Assembly (NCBI GenBank): GCA_030068075.1
Contig: CM057831.1
Coordinates: 14,303,370 to 14,367,369 of the forward strand
Length of the DNA: 64,000 nucleotides
Reading direction: 5' to 3'
From: Paguma larvata
Lineage: Eukaryota > Chordata > Mammalia > Carnivora > Viverridae
Shown: in pieces, positions 21,265-32,099 of the stretch
How the letters are laid out: the number at the start of each line of letters is the position of its first letter
How positions within the stretch are numbered: the first letter of the stretch is position 1
Made by a program: the position numbers and the translations under genes
The notes under the pieces: model-generated
The model's database searches: none
Told to the model about the DNA's origin: nothing
What the model saw: only the letters and a program-made list of their open reading frames with translations

Positions 21265-22745
21265 GACCACTTCCTGTCTGGAGAAGGCTAGGAGGGCTCT
21301 GTCATCCAAGTTCTTTGGTCAAGGAGAGACACCCATGCGCAAAGACCTACTGGAATGAAGTCACCCTCGGGGATCCTCTGTGGGGTCCCCAAAGGGGAGG
21401 TGGACAAAAGAATCACATGAACTCTTCACACAGAGCATGCAGCTCCTACTGAGAGATCTCATGGTCTGATCCGTCGGAAGATCACCTAAACCCGGAGTGT
21501 GCCCGCTGCCTTCTCCTCTCCTTCCCTTGAACACACTGTTTAGTTTACTCTCTCAGGCAATTCCAGTATTTAATTAAGTGGAGCAAATGCCCTTCGGTAT
21601 CATGGACAACACAAAGGAAAAGGGAAAACTCTTCCACTCCGTTCAGTTTAAGGAGGATCTTGGGTTTTAAAAGAGGGCTTTAGGAGCTGTCTCGTTGAAC
21701 ACTCCCACCCCTCATGTCTGAATTCATGTGAGTCAATCGGGCATTGCCCGATCTCTGTCCGAACTCCGGTCTCCAACGCTAATTTCATCACAGGCCATTC
21801 GAAGGGGGAAGTAAGCAAGAGATACACATATGAGATGCATCAGCAAGAAAGGGAAACAAAAGAAAAGAAAAATGGTACCTTTAGTAGGAAGAAAGAACCT
21901 AAAATGAATCAGGTTTCATTTTAGAAAGTCAGAATTCTAGTAAATTTTAAAAATACCACCTCTAGTCTGGCCATGAATCCTGACACATCACTGGTGCAAG
22001 CGTAGGTGACTACGTGTGTTACGCTATCTTTTGCGTGTGCAAAATGTTGGGGAGACAGAATAGGGGCGGGAGGACTAAATGATGAGGGGGAAATAGTGTG
22101 GAGCTCTGAGGTGCTGGCAGGTGACGTGTGCTTGGAATTGCTTGCGTGGTGTGACCTGTGGCAGGGCGGTAAAAGCGAGTAGAAGCCTGATGAGGGCGGC
22201 AGACAAAAGACATGGCGTGTTAGAGAACAGATCTCTGACTGAGTAGAGGGGACAGAAGGCATTAAGCGGACACGGGGAAAGACACAAAGGTCAGTGATGG
22301 AGGGAAAGGAAGAAACAGGAGATCAATAAGGGAAATCCAGAGGTAGGAAGAAGTGAGGACACAGCCTCTAGGGAGTTCCAAGACCCCTGGGCTGTTTCCA
22401 AGACCATCCGGGGGTCTCAAGAGATGGTAAAAGATGGGGATCAGGGTAAATGGTGAGGGCGAAGGAAGACCCTACGCATTGAAAGATGTGAGTGGAAAAA
22501 AGGAGAAAGGAAGCTGGACTCATCACAGCACTTAGTTTCTCCATTTCTAACTAGCTCGTTTCTCAGGGGCTGGCAGTCAAGAGTACCTTCCTGGCTGGAG
22601 AGGATTATGAATTCATCAGAAAAATGTGAATCCATCCAGTGCGGACTGAACATCTTCTATCTGCTCAGCTGTGTCACAGAAATAGAAATCAAAGTGTTAC
22701 TAGAGAATCATGCTGTAAAATGTCCCACAGTGACACAAATTATTA
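21265..22745. other. Unassigned noncoding sequence
   Basis: No supported gene or firm repeat. Three overlapping minus-strand frames at 21921-22287 lie in different registers; their serine/proline-rich peptides come from the GA-rich plus strand. Confidence 0.4.
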
Positions 22746-22749
22746 TTAG

Positions 22750-22915
22750 TCAATTAACAGTTCTTAGTTTAGTAAGTACTATGGGCTCAGGACTGGGGTA
22801 AGCCACAGGAATACAGTCAGGACTCCTGGGTGAACCCTCATGGAGTGCACAAATATTGAGGAAGGAGGAGAAGGCAGCCAAGTGTAAAAATGACTGCCAA
22901 GAATTATAGAGCTCT
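22750..22915 (-). repeat. Possible L2 3'-end fragment, antisense
   Basis: 'AAGTACTATGGGCTCAGGAC', 'TGGGGTAAGCCACAGGAATAC' and 'CCCTCATGGAGTGCAC' resemble the antisense L2 terminus in the correct order, much diverged. Confidence 0.42.
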
Positions 22916-22962
22916 GGGGAGAAAAATAACATACAGAATTGGGCTCCTCGTTTTTAAGCTTC

Positions 22963-23007
<45 letters not shown>

Positions 23008-23012
23008 TATTT
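22963..23012 (+). repeat. (ATT)n microsatellite
   Basis: About sixteen ATT/TTA units with a single ACT interruption near 23003. The poly-tyrosine frame read through it is an artefact. No SINE is attached, so it is not a SINE tail. Confidence 0.96.
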
Positions 23013-23014
23013 TA

Positions 23015-26000
23015 CAGAAAAGAGGTGTGAGAAGCCACAGAGAATCGGAAGTAATCAGTCCATAGGAAGTATCCCCAGTCAACTCCCCAGGGTCCAGAGG
23101 AAGGTTGTGGATGCTGAGCCCCGCTGGGGACCCCTAGCGCAACTGGCAAGAAGCCTGGCTCTACCCCTCAGGGAAACAGGCTCGTCACATAAGGAGAAAG
23201 CCTGCTACTCAAGATCTTCCCCTCCGGACCCCTCTCGCCCTGCCCTATCTGACCAGTTCCATTGATGTGGCCACCACCCGTGGCTAAGTGGGAAAAAAAG
23301 GTCCCTAAGGAGCCTCTCTGATTTCCCAAACTTTCTGTCCATCTTGCTCTCCTACTTGGGTTCGAGGAGGAGCCCAGCTCTTCTCCACCCTGCCCGCCTG
23401 CCTCATGGAAGCATTGCCGTTTCCTTGGCACGCGGACAGTTTGCTGAGTCCTTTTAGGCCAGGCCAATCACAACAAGCCCTAAAATTGCTGAGCCAAGTG
23501 GTTTCTTCAGGGATCTGCTTACATTCCCTCCCTGGAAAGGGCAGGGGGCCCACTTTGTACGGTCTCTGCACACAAAATGGGCACGTTCCACTTTCAAGGC
23601 CGAGTAGGCGTGGGCTGCTTTGAACGAAGACAGGATGTGGCACAACCAATTTGCACTTTGGTTTTACGTTGCTTGATAGGGTTTCGTGCTCTTTAAGACA
23701 GACAAGATGGCTGAGAGACAGCTCCCTTGAAGACTGTCCTGAGAAAGGGCTAGAGAAGCTTTTAGTATCAGCCCCATGGGATCTCAGCTGGCAAAAGAGT
23801 TTGTATGTGTCAATACCTTCTCACAACACTGCAGTTACATTTTTGTAAGTTCTGGTTTGGCCATGTCCGTGTATAAATGGTCGTGGAAGGATGTATGGGC
23901 AGAAATAACCCAACCCCACCGGGAATTACTCCAAAGTTGTGGCTGTTGTTGTGGTTGTTGTTTCTGATTTGGAAATTGTTATGTATGACTTTTCGATAAG
24001 TTTACCTCCAGGTTTATGGTCTGTTACGTTAATATCGGAACGCGTCACATTCCCGAAGCACCCCTAGCTAAGAGGAGGACATTGAGGGATATCTTAATGG
24101 GAGTCTGTCCAGCAGTGCCACAGCCAGTATGGAACTTAAAATTACCCATGAATAATTCACAAAGCATGTAATCCATGCACAGATCATTGAGACCTGACTG
24201 CTTCTGAGAGGTGCCTGCAAGATCAGCCAGAGAGCCTTCCAACGGCAACAAAAAAAGTGATTACAGAAGTGTGTCCTCGATTCTTGGCAGCAACTGATGG
24301 CTCACTAAGACAAGAGCATTGCAGGTCCGTGCTCGGGGTCTGAGGGTCTTCTTCAGATTGGAGAAACACAGCCTCTTGGGAAGGAAAATCTGAAGTATTT
24401 GCACCGGTCAAGATGACCCAAACGTCTCCAAAGATACCTAGAGCAGGCATTCGGTACCAAACTTTCTTACCCAGACAGAAACTAAAGGGCTCTGAGGTCA
24501 AACCTGCCATTTTTAATTCAGAAGACAAAGGAATCAGGAGGGCAAATCTCATTTGCAGATGGATAAATGCATTCGAGGAACCGAAGCTGGCTTCGATGCC
24601 CTTCTCAAAGAGCCTGGCATCGTGAGCAAGGGGCTTAAGGCTGGCTGGTAGCATCCAAGGAGTGAACTGCCCTGGGAGCCCCAGCCCTGCTTCGCCCAGA
24701 AGCTCTCCAGCAGTTTCCAGCACCCCCTTGGGGACCAGCAGTTCAGAAACAACCACATCTCCATGCTCTGGAGGAGACTTCACAAACTGAAGTTTCCCTG
24801 ACCTAACTACAGGGATGCTTAGCTTTCTAGATCAACTAATGAAGAGTAGATATGTTGAGCGTTTTCGACCAAGGAAAGAAAGGCCATCTTAGGCTGAAAG
24901 CAGCTTTCAATGTGGAAAACCAAATGGGGTATGAGAAGAGTCAGGTTTCTTTAATTAAGAAGACAGCCGAACCCTCATGAGCTGTTCATCTTCAGGGGAT
25001 TTCATAGGTCCTTGGCCAGAGACCAACCTGGATCACGGAAAGAGGAACCTGCCCCCCCCCACCCCCGGGCCTTTCTTTTCAAGAAAGAGCTTTAGTCATG
25101 TGGGTTTTGCTTATCCAAGGAATATTCTTTCTTGTCCTGAAGTCGGCATAAAAGAATGTGCCGCCAGGTTATCGGAGAGGCCCACAGGGAGATGCCAGTG
25201 TGACAGGCCCACTGGTCCCATGCCACAGTCTTTAACTGTGAAGGCCAACAAGATGCCATTTTCACTGCACCTCCCAAGGCCCACTGTCTTCAGGCGGCAC
25301 AGCAGCAATGAACAAAGAACTTAATTGCAAGTCGTTCCCCATTCACTGTGAAAGCCAAGGAAATTTGGTATCGGAGCCCTGGATTTATGAGTAGGGGAAA
25401 TGGTGACAAGAAACTGAGGGTGGGAAGAATTTAAAACACCGCGAGTCGCCCGATACTACTGCTCGCACGGGATGTTGCCATGATATTTTCTCTTAAAGTT
25501 TATTCCTCAATTCTTTGTGGAATTCTCCTCATCTCTGTGTGTGGAGAGCCCCAATAACTTTTCAAAAAGCAAGCCAAGTATTAGCTAGCATCGCCATTAA
25601 GAGTGGGGGCAGAGCAGTGGCAATGGGACCCACACAATGGCATGACCCGTCATGGAAATGCAAACCTATGTCCAACACCCTATTTCTGATCTTGACTCAC
25701 CCTTTGTCAAGGCCATATTCCACCCATAATAATAGGTTATGGGGGTAAGTCTGCACAGCTAACAACAGGCCACTGCTGACCCCTTTCTTTTCTCAACAAG
25801 AAAAGTGTAGAAAGTCCAGTTGTCCCATTGGACAAATGCCCGGTGGCTCCCTGGGGACATCTGCTAGGGACTGGGTCATAGTTCCTTCTTCCTTTGGCCG
25901 AGCCTTCCCTCACAGCTGCTGAGCTGCTAAGCTCTGGCCTCTCTATCTCCATGTCTTCTTGCATTAATCCCTTTCTTTCATTCCTGCTACACTTGTCCTT

Positions 26001-27775
26001 GGTGAAGTTCTCTTTTTTTTTCTCTGTTGGGCTTTTGCCATCTCTTCCCATCGGTTTCCCAGTTATCCTATCTACCCACATGTAATCCATTTGACATGTG
26101 CCTTGCGGTTGAGTCTTCCTGATGCACGCCCCTAACGATGTCACTCTTCGGTTCAGAAACCCTTGGGGAAAGTCTCTTGCCTACTGGTCTCTGCCCCAAC
26201 ATGGTGCTTCTGCATTGCCTACCGACCAAAGTCCAACGAATAAAGGGACAGCTTTGTTCACAAAGATTAAGTTGTCCGCTGACTCACACGTTACCCAATA
26301 AGTAAAGGAGTGAGACCCAGAAAATTGCTCCCACTTCATGGAGCCCAGGCACTGGAGGTGAACTGCACACACGCTATCCAAATGGGTTTCTCTCCTCTAT
26401 TGCTCTTTGTCCCGGGCAAGAAGTCCTTTCTAACATCTTCCCTGAATTATCCCTCAGGTTCTCGAATGTTCTGTCTTTAATTGTTGTCTTAATAGTGAGT
26501 TCCTCTCACGGAAATGAGACCAGCAAAGTAAAAAAAGAAACAAGTGACTCCCAAAGAAAACACCAGAGGACGGCGACATAGTAGGTGGGGGAGGGCTGGA
26601 GCTGAAAGGGAAGCTAACAGATGTTTGTGACTCTTGTGCATGTAACACCCTGCATCTTAGGACCGTAATCACCTACAGGCTATTACCTTGATCGTGATGG
26701 GTATCCCTCTGCTGCCCTTATGCTTCAGTTACTCAAAACGAGTATTTATCATATATCACCACAATTAGACTCTACTAATAATCCGTGATGACGGCAACGG
26801 TTTAATGGAGGAACGTGCCCAAGGAAAGAGCGGATAGCAGAGCAGGGCGTAAAGATTACAGAAAGCAACTTGGAGAATAAGGCACAGCTTGGAGAATAAC
26901 ACCCGTCATCACAATATTGCCATTTCCGAGGCTGACGCGACTGTGGCTACCAGTGGACGTTAACTCTTCACGGCGAGGCGCGGAACACCCCCCATCACAC
27001 ACAATTCTGAGGTTCCCAATTCTAGAGTTTCTTGTCATGCGTGGAAGACCAACAGAAAGGGGCCTCCCTTTACATCTGGCCAATGACAATCATTCCCCCG
27101 TCCCCCAAAGATGCATGGACTATAGTCATTATAGCCTAGGAGGGTCAAGAAGTAACATTTTTCAAAGGAAAAGAAAGATAAAAGAAAGCAGAAAGCAGAC
27201 ACGAACAAACTCTGGAGGACAACTTAAAATCTGCTGGATTACCTCAATACATGGCACGAGTAGGAAGTTCCTCTTAAGATCTAACCTGCATTTCTCCTGC
27301 TGTTTTTGCTTGTTTCACCACAGATCGCTCATAGCCTCAAGCTAAGGGAGGCTTATAGGAGGGGAGGGAATACAGATGCTATCCTTACCACCACTTCTTT
27401 CTACTGAGAAAAAGAATAAAAGCGAGATTCGTGCCTACTCTTCAGCCTGCTCCGACGGCTACAGAGGCAGACACCTGGAGTTTGTCCCCTCGTGTACAGC
27501 GGGACACCAGGCCAGAGCAGCGCAGGCAGGCACTGAGCTGGGGCCGCCAGCACCCGAAATGAATGCTATGCCCCAGCCTTCATCCAGCGCGTGCGTCACA
27601 AGACCGTGTTATTTCCTGGGGGCGAGGATCGGGTCCTTCGGCAAAATTTTCTAAATGGAATTGTACCCCAGGCTTTTCCTTACACATCCATACTTCTTCT
27701 CTCTTATAAAACAAAATGTTACTCCTGATTTAAAAAAATAAAAAAGGCACAAAGGGGTGGAACAGCGCAAACAGA
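23015..27775. other. Repeat-poor unassigned region
   Basis: Over 4.7 kb with no felid SINE and no L2 or MIR I can recognise with confidence. The longest frame is minus-strand, 24223-24783 (186 codons, start MKSPPEHGDVVVSELLVPKG). I see no known domain, and one or two frames of this length are expected by chance in the window. Short (GTT)n-like sequence lies at 23938-23966 and a C run at about 25051-25071. Low repeat content could mean selection or simply old unique DNA. Confidence 0.4.
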
Positions 27776-27779
27776 ATGA

Positions 27780-28850
27780 TCTCAGAAGGCCAAGAGGCGG
27801 TCTGCGTTTTGCCGGAACCGGACTTTGCCTCCCCGTGGGGCCCCCGAGTCGGCCAGCGCTCTGGGGCACAGTGATCTCCCAGGTAGCCAAGCGTGAAGTG
27901 GCCGGAGGACACCCATGTCCGGGAGAGACACCTTGAGGGCCAGAAGGAGGGAGCCAGGGCGGAGGGCCACCCAACCCGTGTTCGGAATTTCCAGTGCAGG
28001 TTGCTTAGCGTCTCCAACCTCGGCGTTCTCACCTGTAAAATGGGGGCGGTAGGACGAGGTTGCTCGCGGGGTTGCTAGGAAGGTTTGACTGAACGGGACA
28101 GAGCCCTGGGCACAATGCCTGGCACACAAGGAGTGCCTCTGGGTCCTAGTCCTCTCTGGGGGCCGAGTGGCGAGGAGAGAGAGTGGGAGAGAGAGCTCAA
28201 GGGAGGCGACCGAGGCCCTCTGCCCGGTCCTGCCCATGACCCCTGTGGGCGAGGGTGCAGAAGGTTTCTCCCATGCCTCCAGGTCGCGGCTCGCTCCCAG
28301 ATCTGGAGTGACAGGGCGCCACAAGAAAGGCCCGCCTCCCACCCGACGGGCACCGCGCCGAGCTGTGCCTGGAACCAGAGGCGACGTCTCTGTCCAGCAT
28401 TTCGCAGGGCTCCTCGGAGCCGGCTCCTGGGGCGCACACAAAGAGCCATTCAGGACGCGGCTGCAGTTCGGAAAGCAGGCAGAGGAGCCGAGGGGCCCAG
28501 GAAGGGAGGGGAGGAGGGCACGGAGCCTGGCACCAGCCCCACGGGGGCCCGCCTCGGGCAAGTGGGCGCGGAGGGCTCAGGTCTGCGGCCACGTAAGCGG
28601 CACTCTCTGCTGGCCTCAGATTCCTTTCTCCGGCGGTGGTCCGGGGCCCGGAGGACACCAGCTGCCACGGCTGGGGTTGAAGGACGTCCCCGGAGGAGGC
28701 TGGGAACCCCCACCCCACGATGCCAACGCAAGAAGCAGGGAGGGTACCCGGTGGAAACAGGCCATTACGAACTGGCCTGCCGTTCCCAAAGCACTTCTTT
28801 CTGGGAGAAATGCCTCTCGCGGGTTCCCACCCCGAGGTCCTAGCTGCAGC
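27780..28850. promoter_or_regulatory. GC-rich, CpG-rich block, CpG-island candidate
   Basis: The block is visibly GC-rich with many CG dinucleotides, for example CGGCTCGCTCCC, CACCGCGCCGAGC, GGCGACGTCTC, CACGTAAGCGGC. Surrounding DNA is CpG-poor. Long open frames occur at once on both strands (minus 27782-28561, plus 28085-28843 and 28167-28874), as expected when stop codons are rare, so none is called as a gene. A MIR remnant lies at 28005-28140. A promoter function is inference; no TATA box or splice structure is clear. Confidence 0.5.
28005..28140 (-). repeat. MIR fragment, antisense, CpG-rich copy
   Basis: 'TCTCACCTGTAAAATGGGGG', 'GGTTGCTAGGAAGG' and 'CACAATGCCTGGCACACAAG' are the antisense MIR core and 5' part, lying inside the GC-rich block. 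Confidence 0.65.
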
Positions 28851-28919
28851 ACTGTCGGGAGAACAAGAAGCTAGATGAGTATACGGTGGCCGCCCGTCAC
28901 TCCCAGGACCTAGGAGGTG

Positions 28920-28980
28920 GCTCCGTGCTCGTCAGCCTCAGTCTTCCCATCTGTACAATGGGGCCTGGTGCTATAATCTT
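28920..28980 (-). repeat. MIR fragment, antisense
   Basis: 'CAGCCTCAGTCTTCCCATCT' followed by 'GTACAATGGGGCCTGG' is the antisense MIR core, a short piece. Confidence 0.55.
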
Positions 28981-28984
28981 CCAG

Positions 28985-29415
28985 AATCCAACAAGCGGCT
29001 GCTGCCAGCGTTTCTAGGTAGCAGTCTGTTTCTTTTCTCTGACCCGACAGGCAGGCCCCAGCCCTAGCCTTCCTCCAGGCGGCCTCCTGGATTGCACGGC
29101 TTTGCAGGCGGTCCTGAGATACGTCAGACATGACGGATCACGGACATGCCAGCTCTGTAGTGCCCTGAACGATGGGGCAGAGAGGCCGCCTGCAGGACCA
29201 TGACCGTTGACTGCAGTGGAAAACAAGATTCCCTCCTTTATCGTTTCCCTCCTGTACCACGAAAGGCTGTCCCAATAAGGTGACAACTCCAACAAGGAAC
29301 AGAAAACCGAGCCCCCATTTGCCACCAGGATTATCAGACACTTCCTACGGGACAACGGCACTTCCCAGAGGACTCGACTCGGGATGACGGAAAGGGTCTT
29401 CTATGATCTAAAGAT
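28985..29415. other. Unassigned noncoding sequence
   Basis: Minus-strand frames of 73, 115 and 67 codons overlap in different registers. None is recognised. Confidence 0.4.
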
Positions 29416-29419
29416 GTTT

Positions 29420-29745
29420 CTCCCTCAGCTACTCTGGCTGCCTGCCCTTCCTGGAATGCACTAACTGCATTTATTCATCTAGATATCTCCTGCCCGGTGG
29501 TAAAACACGGTATAAACAATACCTCTTCCAGGAAGTCTTCCCTGGCTACATGGCCTGAATTAGCGTCCCTTCGTCACACGCCCACAACGCCCCAGGAACA
29601 CATCTCCCGCGGCACTGAAGAAACGGCATGGAAATCATCTCTCTGTCTCAGCCTTCTCTGTGCCCACAGAAGCACAGCTTAGCTCCAGTTTCCAGGATGC
29701 TGTTGGCACAATGTAGGAGTTCGATAAATGTTTACAACTAAATGG
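29420..29745 (+). repeat. L2 3'-end, decayed
   Basis: 'CTACTCTGGCTGCCTGCCCT', 'CCTCTTCCAGGAAGTCTTCC' and 'CACAATGTAGGAGTTCGAT' then 'AAATGTTTACAAC' give the L2 3' region in sense order. Confidence 0.6.
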
Positions 29746-29880
29746 ATGCGTCTCTCTCTTTAGCCTAGTTGCCGGGATAAACTGTCCTTTGGATTTTCAT
29801 CCAAGTATCCTGCAAACTTTGCTGTCAGGAAGTTCAATCTCAGATCCCACCCAAGGGCACACAAACCTTACTACTTTTTT

Positions 29881-30118
29881 TCTTTTCTTCTTCTTCTTCT
29901 TCTTTTTTTTTTTTTTTAGGTTTATTTATTTATTTATTTTGAGAGAAGGAGAATGAGCTCAGGAGAGCAGGGGAGGGGCAGAAAGAGAGAATTCCAAGCA
30001 GGCTCTGCACGGTCAGCGCAGAGCCCGATGTGGGGCTCGAACTCATGAGCCGTGAGATCACGGCCTGAGCTGAAACCAAGAGCCGGACACTTACCTAACT
30101 GAGCCACCCAGGCGCCCC
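29881..30118 (-). mobile_element. Felid tRNA-Lys SINE, well preserved
   Basis: Minus-strand head GGGGGGCGCCTGGGTGGCTC, box B-like 'GAGTTCGAGCCCC', tail with (AAAT)n and an A/G-rich run. TSD CTTACTACTTTTTT (29867-29880) and CTTGCTACTTTTTC (from 30123), two differences. It is the first of three minus-strand SINEs in 2 kb. Confidence 0.96.
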
Positions 30119-30299
30119 CCATCTTGCTACTTTTTCTAACCTCCTGAGACCACAGCGGCTTACATTCTTGTCCTCACCCCAGTAATAGTAGAAATCACTG
30201 CTATCACTCACGGTTTCTTTCTACCAAGTCAGCTTCATTTTGTTCAGGCTTAAATCAGGAATGAACTCTCAGAATCTCAGACCCGACAGTTTTTACTTA

Positions 30300-30509
30300 A
30301 AAACAATTTTTTAACGTTTATTTTTTTTGAGAGAGAGACAGGGTGTGAGTGGGGGAAGGGCAGAGGGAGGGAGACACAGAAACTGAAGCAGGTTCCGGGC
30401 TCTGAGCTGTCTGCACAGAGCCCTACGGGACGCTCGAACTCATGAACTGTGAGATCATAACCTGAGCTGCAGTAGGATGCTTAACCGACGGAGCCACCCA
30501 GGCGCCCCA
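30300..30509 (-). mobile_element. Felid tRNA-Lys SINE
   Basis: Minus-strand head GGGGCGCCTGGGTGGCTCCG, 'GAGTTCGAGCGTCC', CT body, A-rich tail. AGTTTTTACT on both sides (30289-30298 and 30510-30519) marks the TSD. Confidence 0.96.
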
Positions 30510-30539
30510 AGTTTTTACTCTTAAGAGACAAACAGAAGA

Positions 30540-30650
30540 GGACTTCCCGCAAGCTTTGGTGAAGCACCTACCTAATGCCAGGCTCTGTATGACAGAGACG
30601 AGATAAATATCTTTGTCCCGCGTTAAGAGATTTTCAACCGAGAATAGGAA
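30540..30650 (-). repeat. L2 3'-end fragment, antisense
   Basis: 'GAAGCACCTACCTAATGCCA', 'GGCTCTGTATGACAGAGACG' and 'ATCTTTGTCCCGCG' follow the antisense L2 terminus. Confidence 0.5.
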
Positions 30651-30654
30651 ATAG

Positions 30655-31664
30655 TGGGGGTACTTAATTTAGCTAATAAAAAGCAACACCCTACTTGCTT
30701 TGTGGTCCCTTAGTTAGAATCACGAAGTTTTGAGAACATGGAAAAGTTCAGAGTGCTTAAAAAAAACAAAACAAAGTTTCGAAGCCCTGAGCGGCCCGTG
30801 AAAAAAACCAGTGGCCGAATCGGGGAGCGTGTTGGGGACATGCTGGAGGGAGCCCATTACAGGATAAGTGCCATGTGTATACCGACACTGAGAAAAAAAT
30901 TCATTTGCATTTTCACTGTGGCGGCAGAGGCTGGCCTGCACTGACCCAGGAGGAGCTGCTGGTCGCCAGCCCCCAGAACTGGCAGGCTCCCTCCTTTCTG
31001 GCCAAGGAGCTCAGGGCCTGCGTGACTCGAGGCAAGTCATCTGGGGACATTTGGGATTCTGATCTAGCGAGCCAGCGGAGGCAACACAGATAAGACCAGG
31101 ACAGAAATCTGGCAGCCTCAGTAACATCTGCTTGGGCTGAGATTCTGGCTCTGGCTCTGGCTCCTGCTGGGGGCCTGGGGCTGGAGACCTGGAACGCTGC
31201 GCTTGGAGCTGGTGACAGCAGGTGGCGCAGGAGAGCAGAAGCCGGCCGTCAGTGGGGCCCGCTTGAGAGCACGGTATTCATTCTGCCCCCGAAAAGAGAG
31301 GCCCTGGGGCCAAGAACGGCGGAGGACATCAGGCTCTCTGCAACGTGCCGAAAAAGGTTTCCCAGATGGAGAGCAGAGCCAGAGAGGGGCATGTCTCAGG
31401 TAAAGAAAAGCCAAGATAGGTCTCTTGGCTGAGTCAAATCCTTGGATGGCCAGCACTTTGAGGACACACGCAAAGAAGAGGAAAGAGAAAAACAACGTAC
31501 AATATGAACTTCAGGGGCAAGATAAACACTCCTAGAGTTGAAAGGTTCCAACCACTCAGAACCCTCAGCTGCTCTGCAAAGCATAATTCCCCAAAGAGCC
31601 TACCCCACCCCCGACAAAGTGAAAACCACAACCACCACTTATTCTGACTGGTAAAGCAGCAGTT
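30655..31664. other. Unassigned noncoding sequence
   Basis: No supported gene. A small (GGCTCT)n-like patch lies at about 31145-31165. The minus-strand 125-codon frame at 31118-31495 and the plus frames across it share the same DNA and show no known domain. Confidence 0.4.
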
Positions 31665-31670
31665 TTTACA

Positions 31671-31831
31671 GTGTATTTATTTTGAGAGAGGGAGAGAGAA
31701 AGAGTCTCAAGCAGCCTCTGTGCTGTCGGCACTGAGCCCAGTGCGGGCCTGGAACCCACGAATCATGAGATCGTGACCCGAGTAGAAATCAAGAGTCAGA
31801 TACTTAACTGACTGCGCCACCCAGGTGTCCC
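31671..31831 (-). mobile_element. Felid tRNA-Lys SINE, short CT body
   Basis: Minus-strand head GGGGACACCTGGGTGGCGCA, 'CGGGTCACGATCTCATG', shortened CT body ending in TCAAAATAAATACAC-type sequence. It abuts a T run on its head side and a TTTTTACAG segment on its tail side, so it probably inserted into the A-tail or A-rich flank of the neighbouring minus-strand element. Confidence 0.9.
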
Positions 31832-31837
31832 CGGAAA

Positions 31838-32094
31838 GTTTTTTTTTTTTTTTTTTAACGACAAGGAAATTTATTTACATCTCAAAGCTGCTAGGAGAAG
31901 CCACCTTTTTGATGTTCTTATCTCTGGGTGAGCACACCTCTGAATCAGTGGGAAGGGGGCAGCCAGGAAGTTTCCTTCCACCTGTCCCCAAGCCACCCGG
32001 GCTTCTGGGCCCTGAAGGGCAGAAAGCCTGGTCCCACTTATCTGTGTACGCAGAGCCGGAAGTCGAAGAACTTGAAGCAGGTGAGGACCCTACG
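31838..32094 (-). pseudogene. Polyadenylated 3'-end-like element (retrocopy or last exon)
   Basis: On the minus strand the sequence ends in AATAAA, about a dozen bases of spacer ('TTTCCTTGTCGTT') and then an A run (plus-strand T run 31839-31857). That is the layout of an mRNA 3' end. Upstream, at about 32094, a pyrimidine-rich stretch ends in CCTGTGCGTAG followed by GGTCCTCACCTGCTTC, which looks like a splice acceptor. One frame then reads VLTCFKFFDFRLCVHR-stop; another stays open to a stop that overlaps AATAAA. I do not recognise the parent gene. The genomic A run favours a 5'-truncated retrocopy; the acceptor-like sequence favours a terminal exon. Confidence 0.35.
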
Positions 32095-32099
32095 CACAG

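Noticed and set aside
22939..23265. Poly-tyrosine protein
   Set aside because: It is translation of the (ATT)n microsatellite plus unique DNA.
24223..24783. 186-codon minus-strand frame (MKSPPEHGDVV..) as a gene
   Set aside because: No recognisable domain or homolog. A rough estimate gives one or two frames of this length by chance in 64 kb on six frames. A protein search would be decisive.
27782..28874. Long open frames of 259, 252 and 235 codons as protein-coding genes
   Set aside because: They overlap on both strands and in several registers in the most GC-rich DNA of the window, where stops are rare. No domain, no splice-site logic, and a MIR lies inside two of them.
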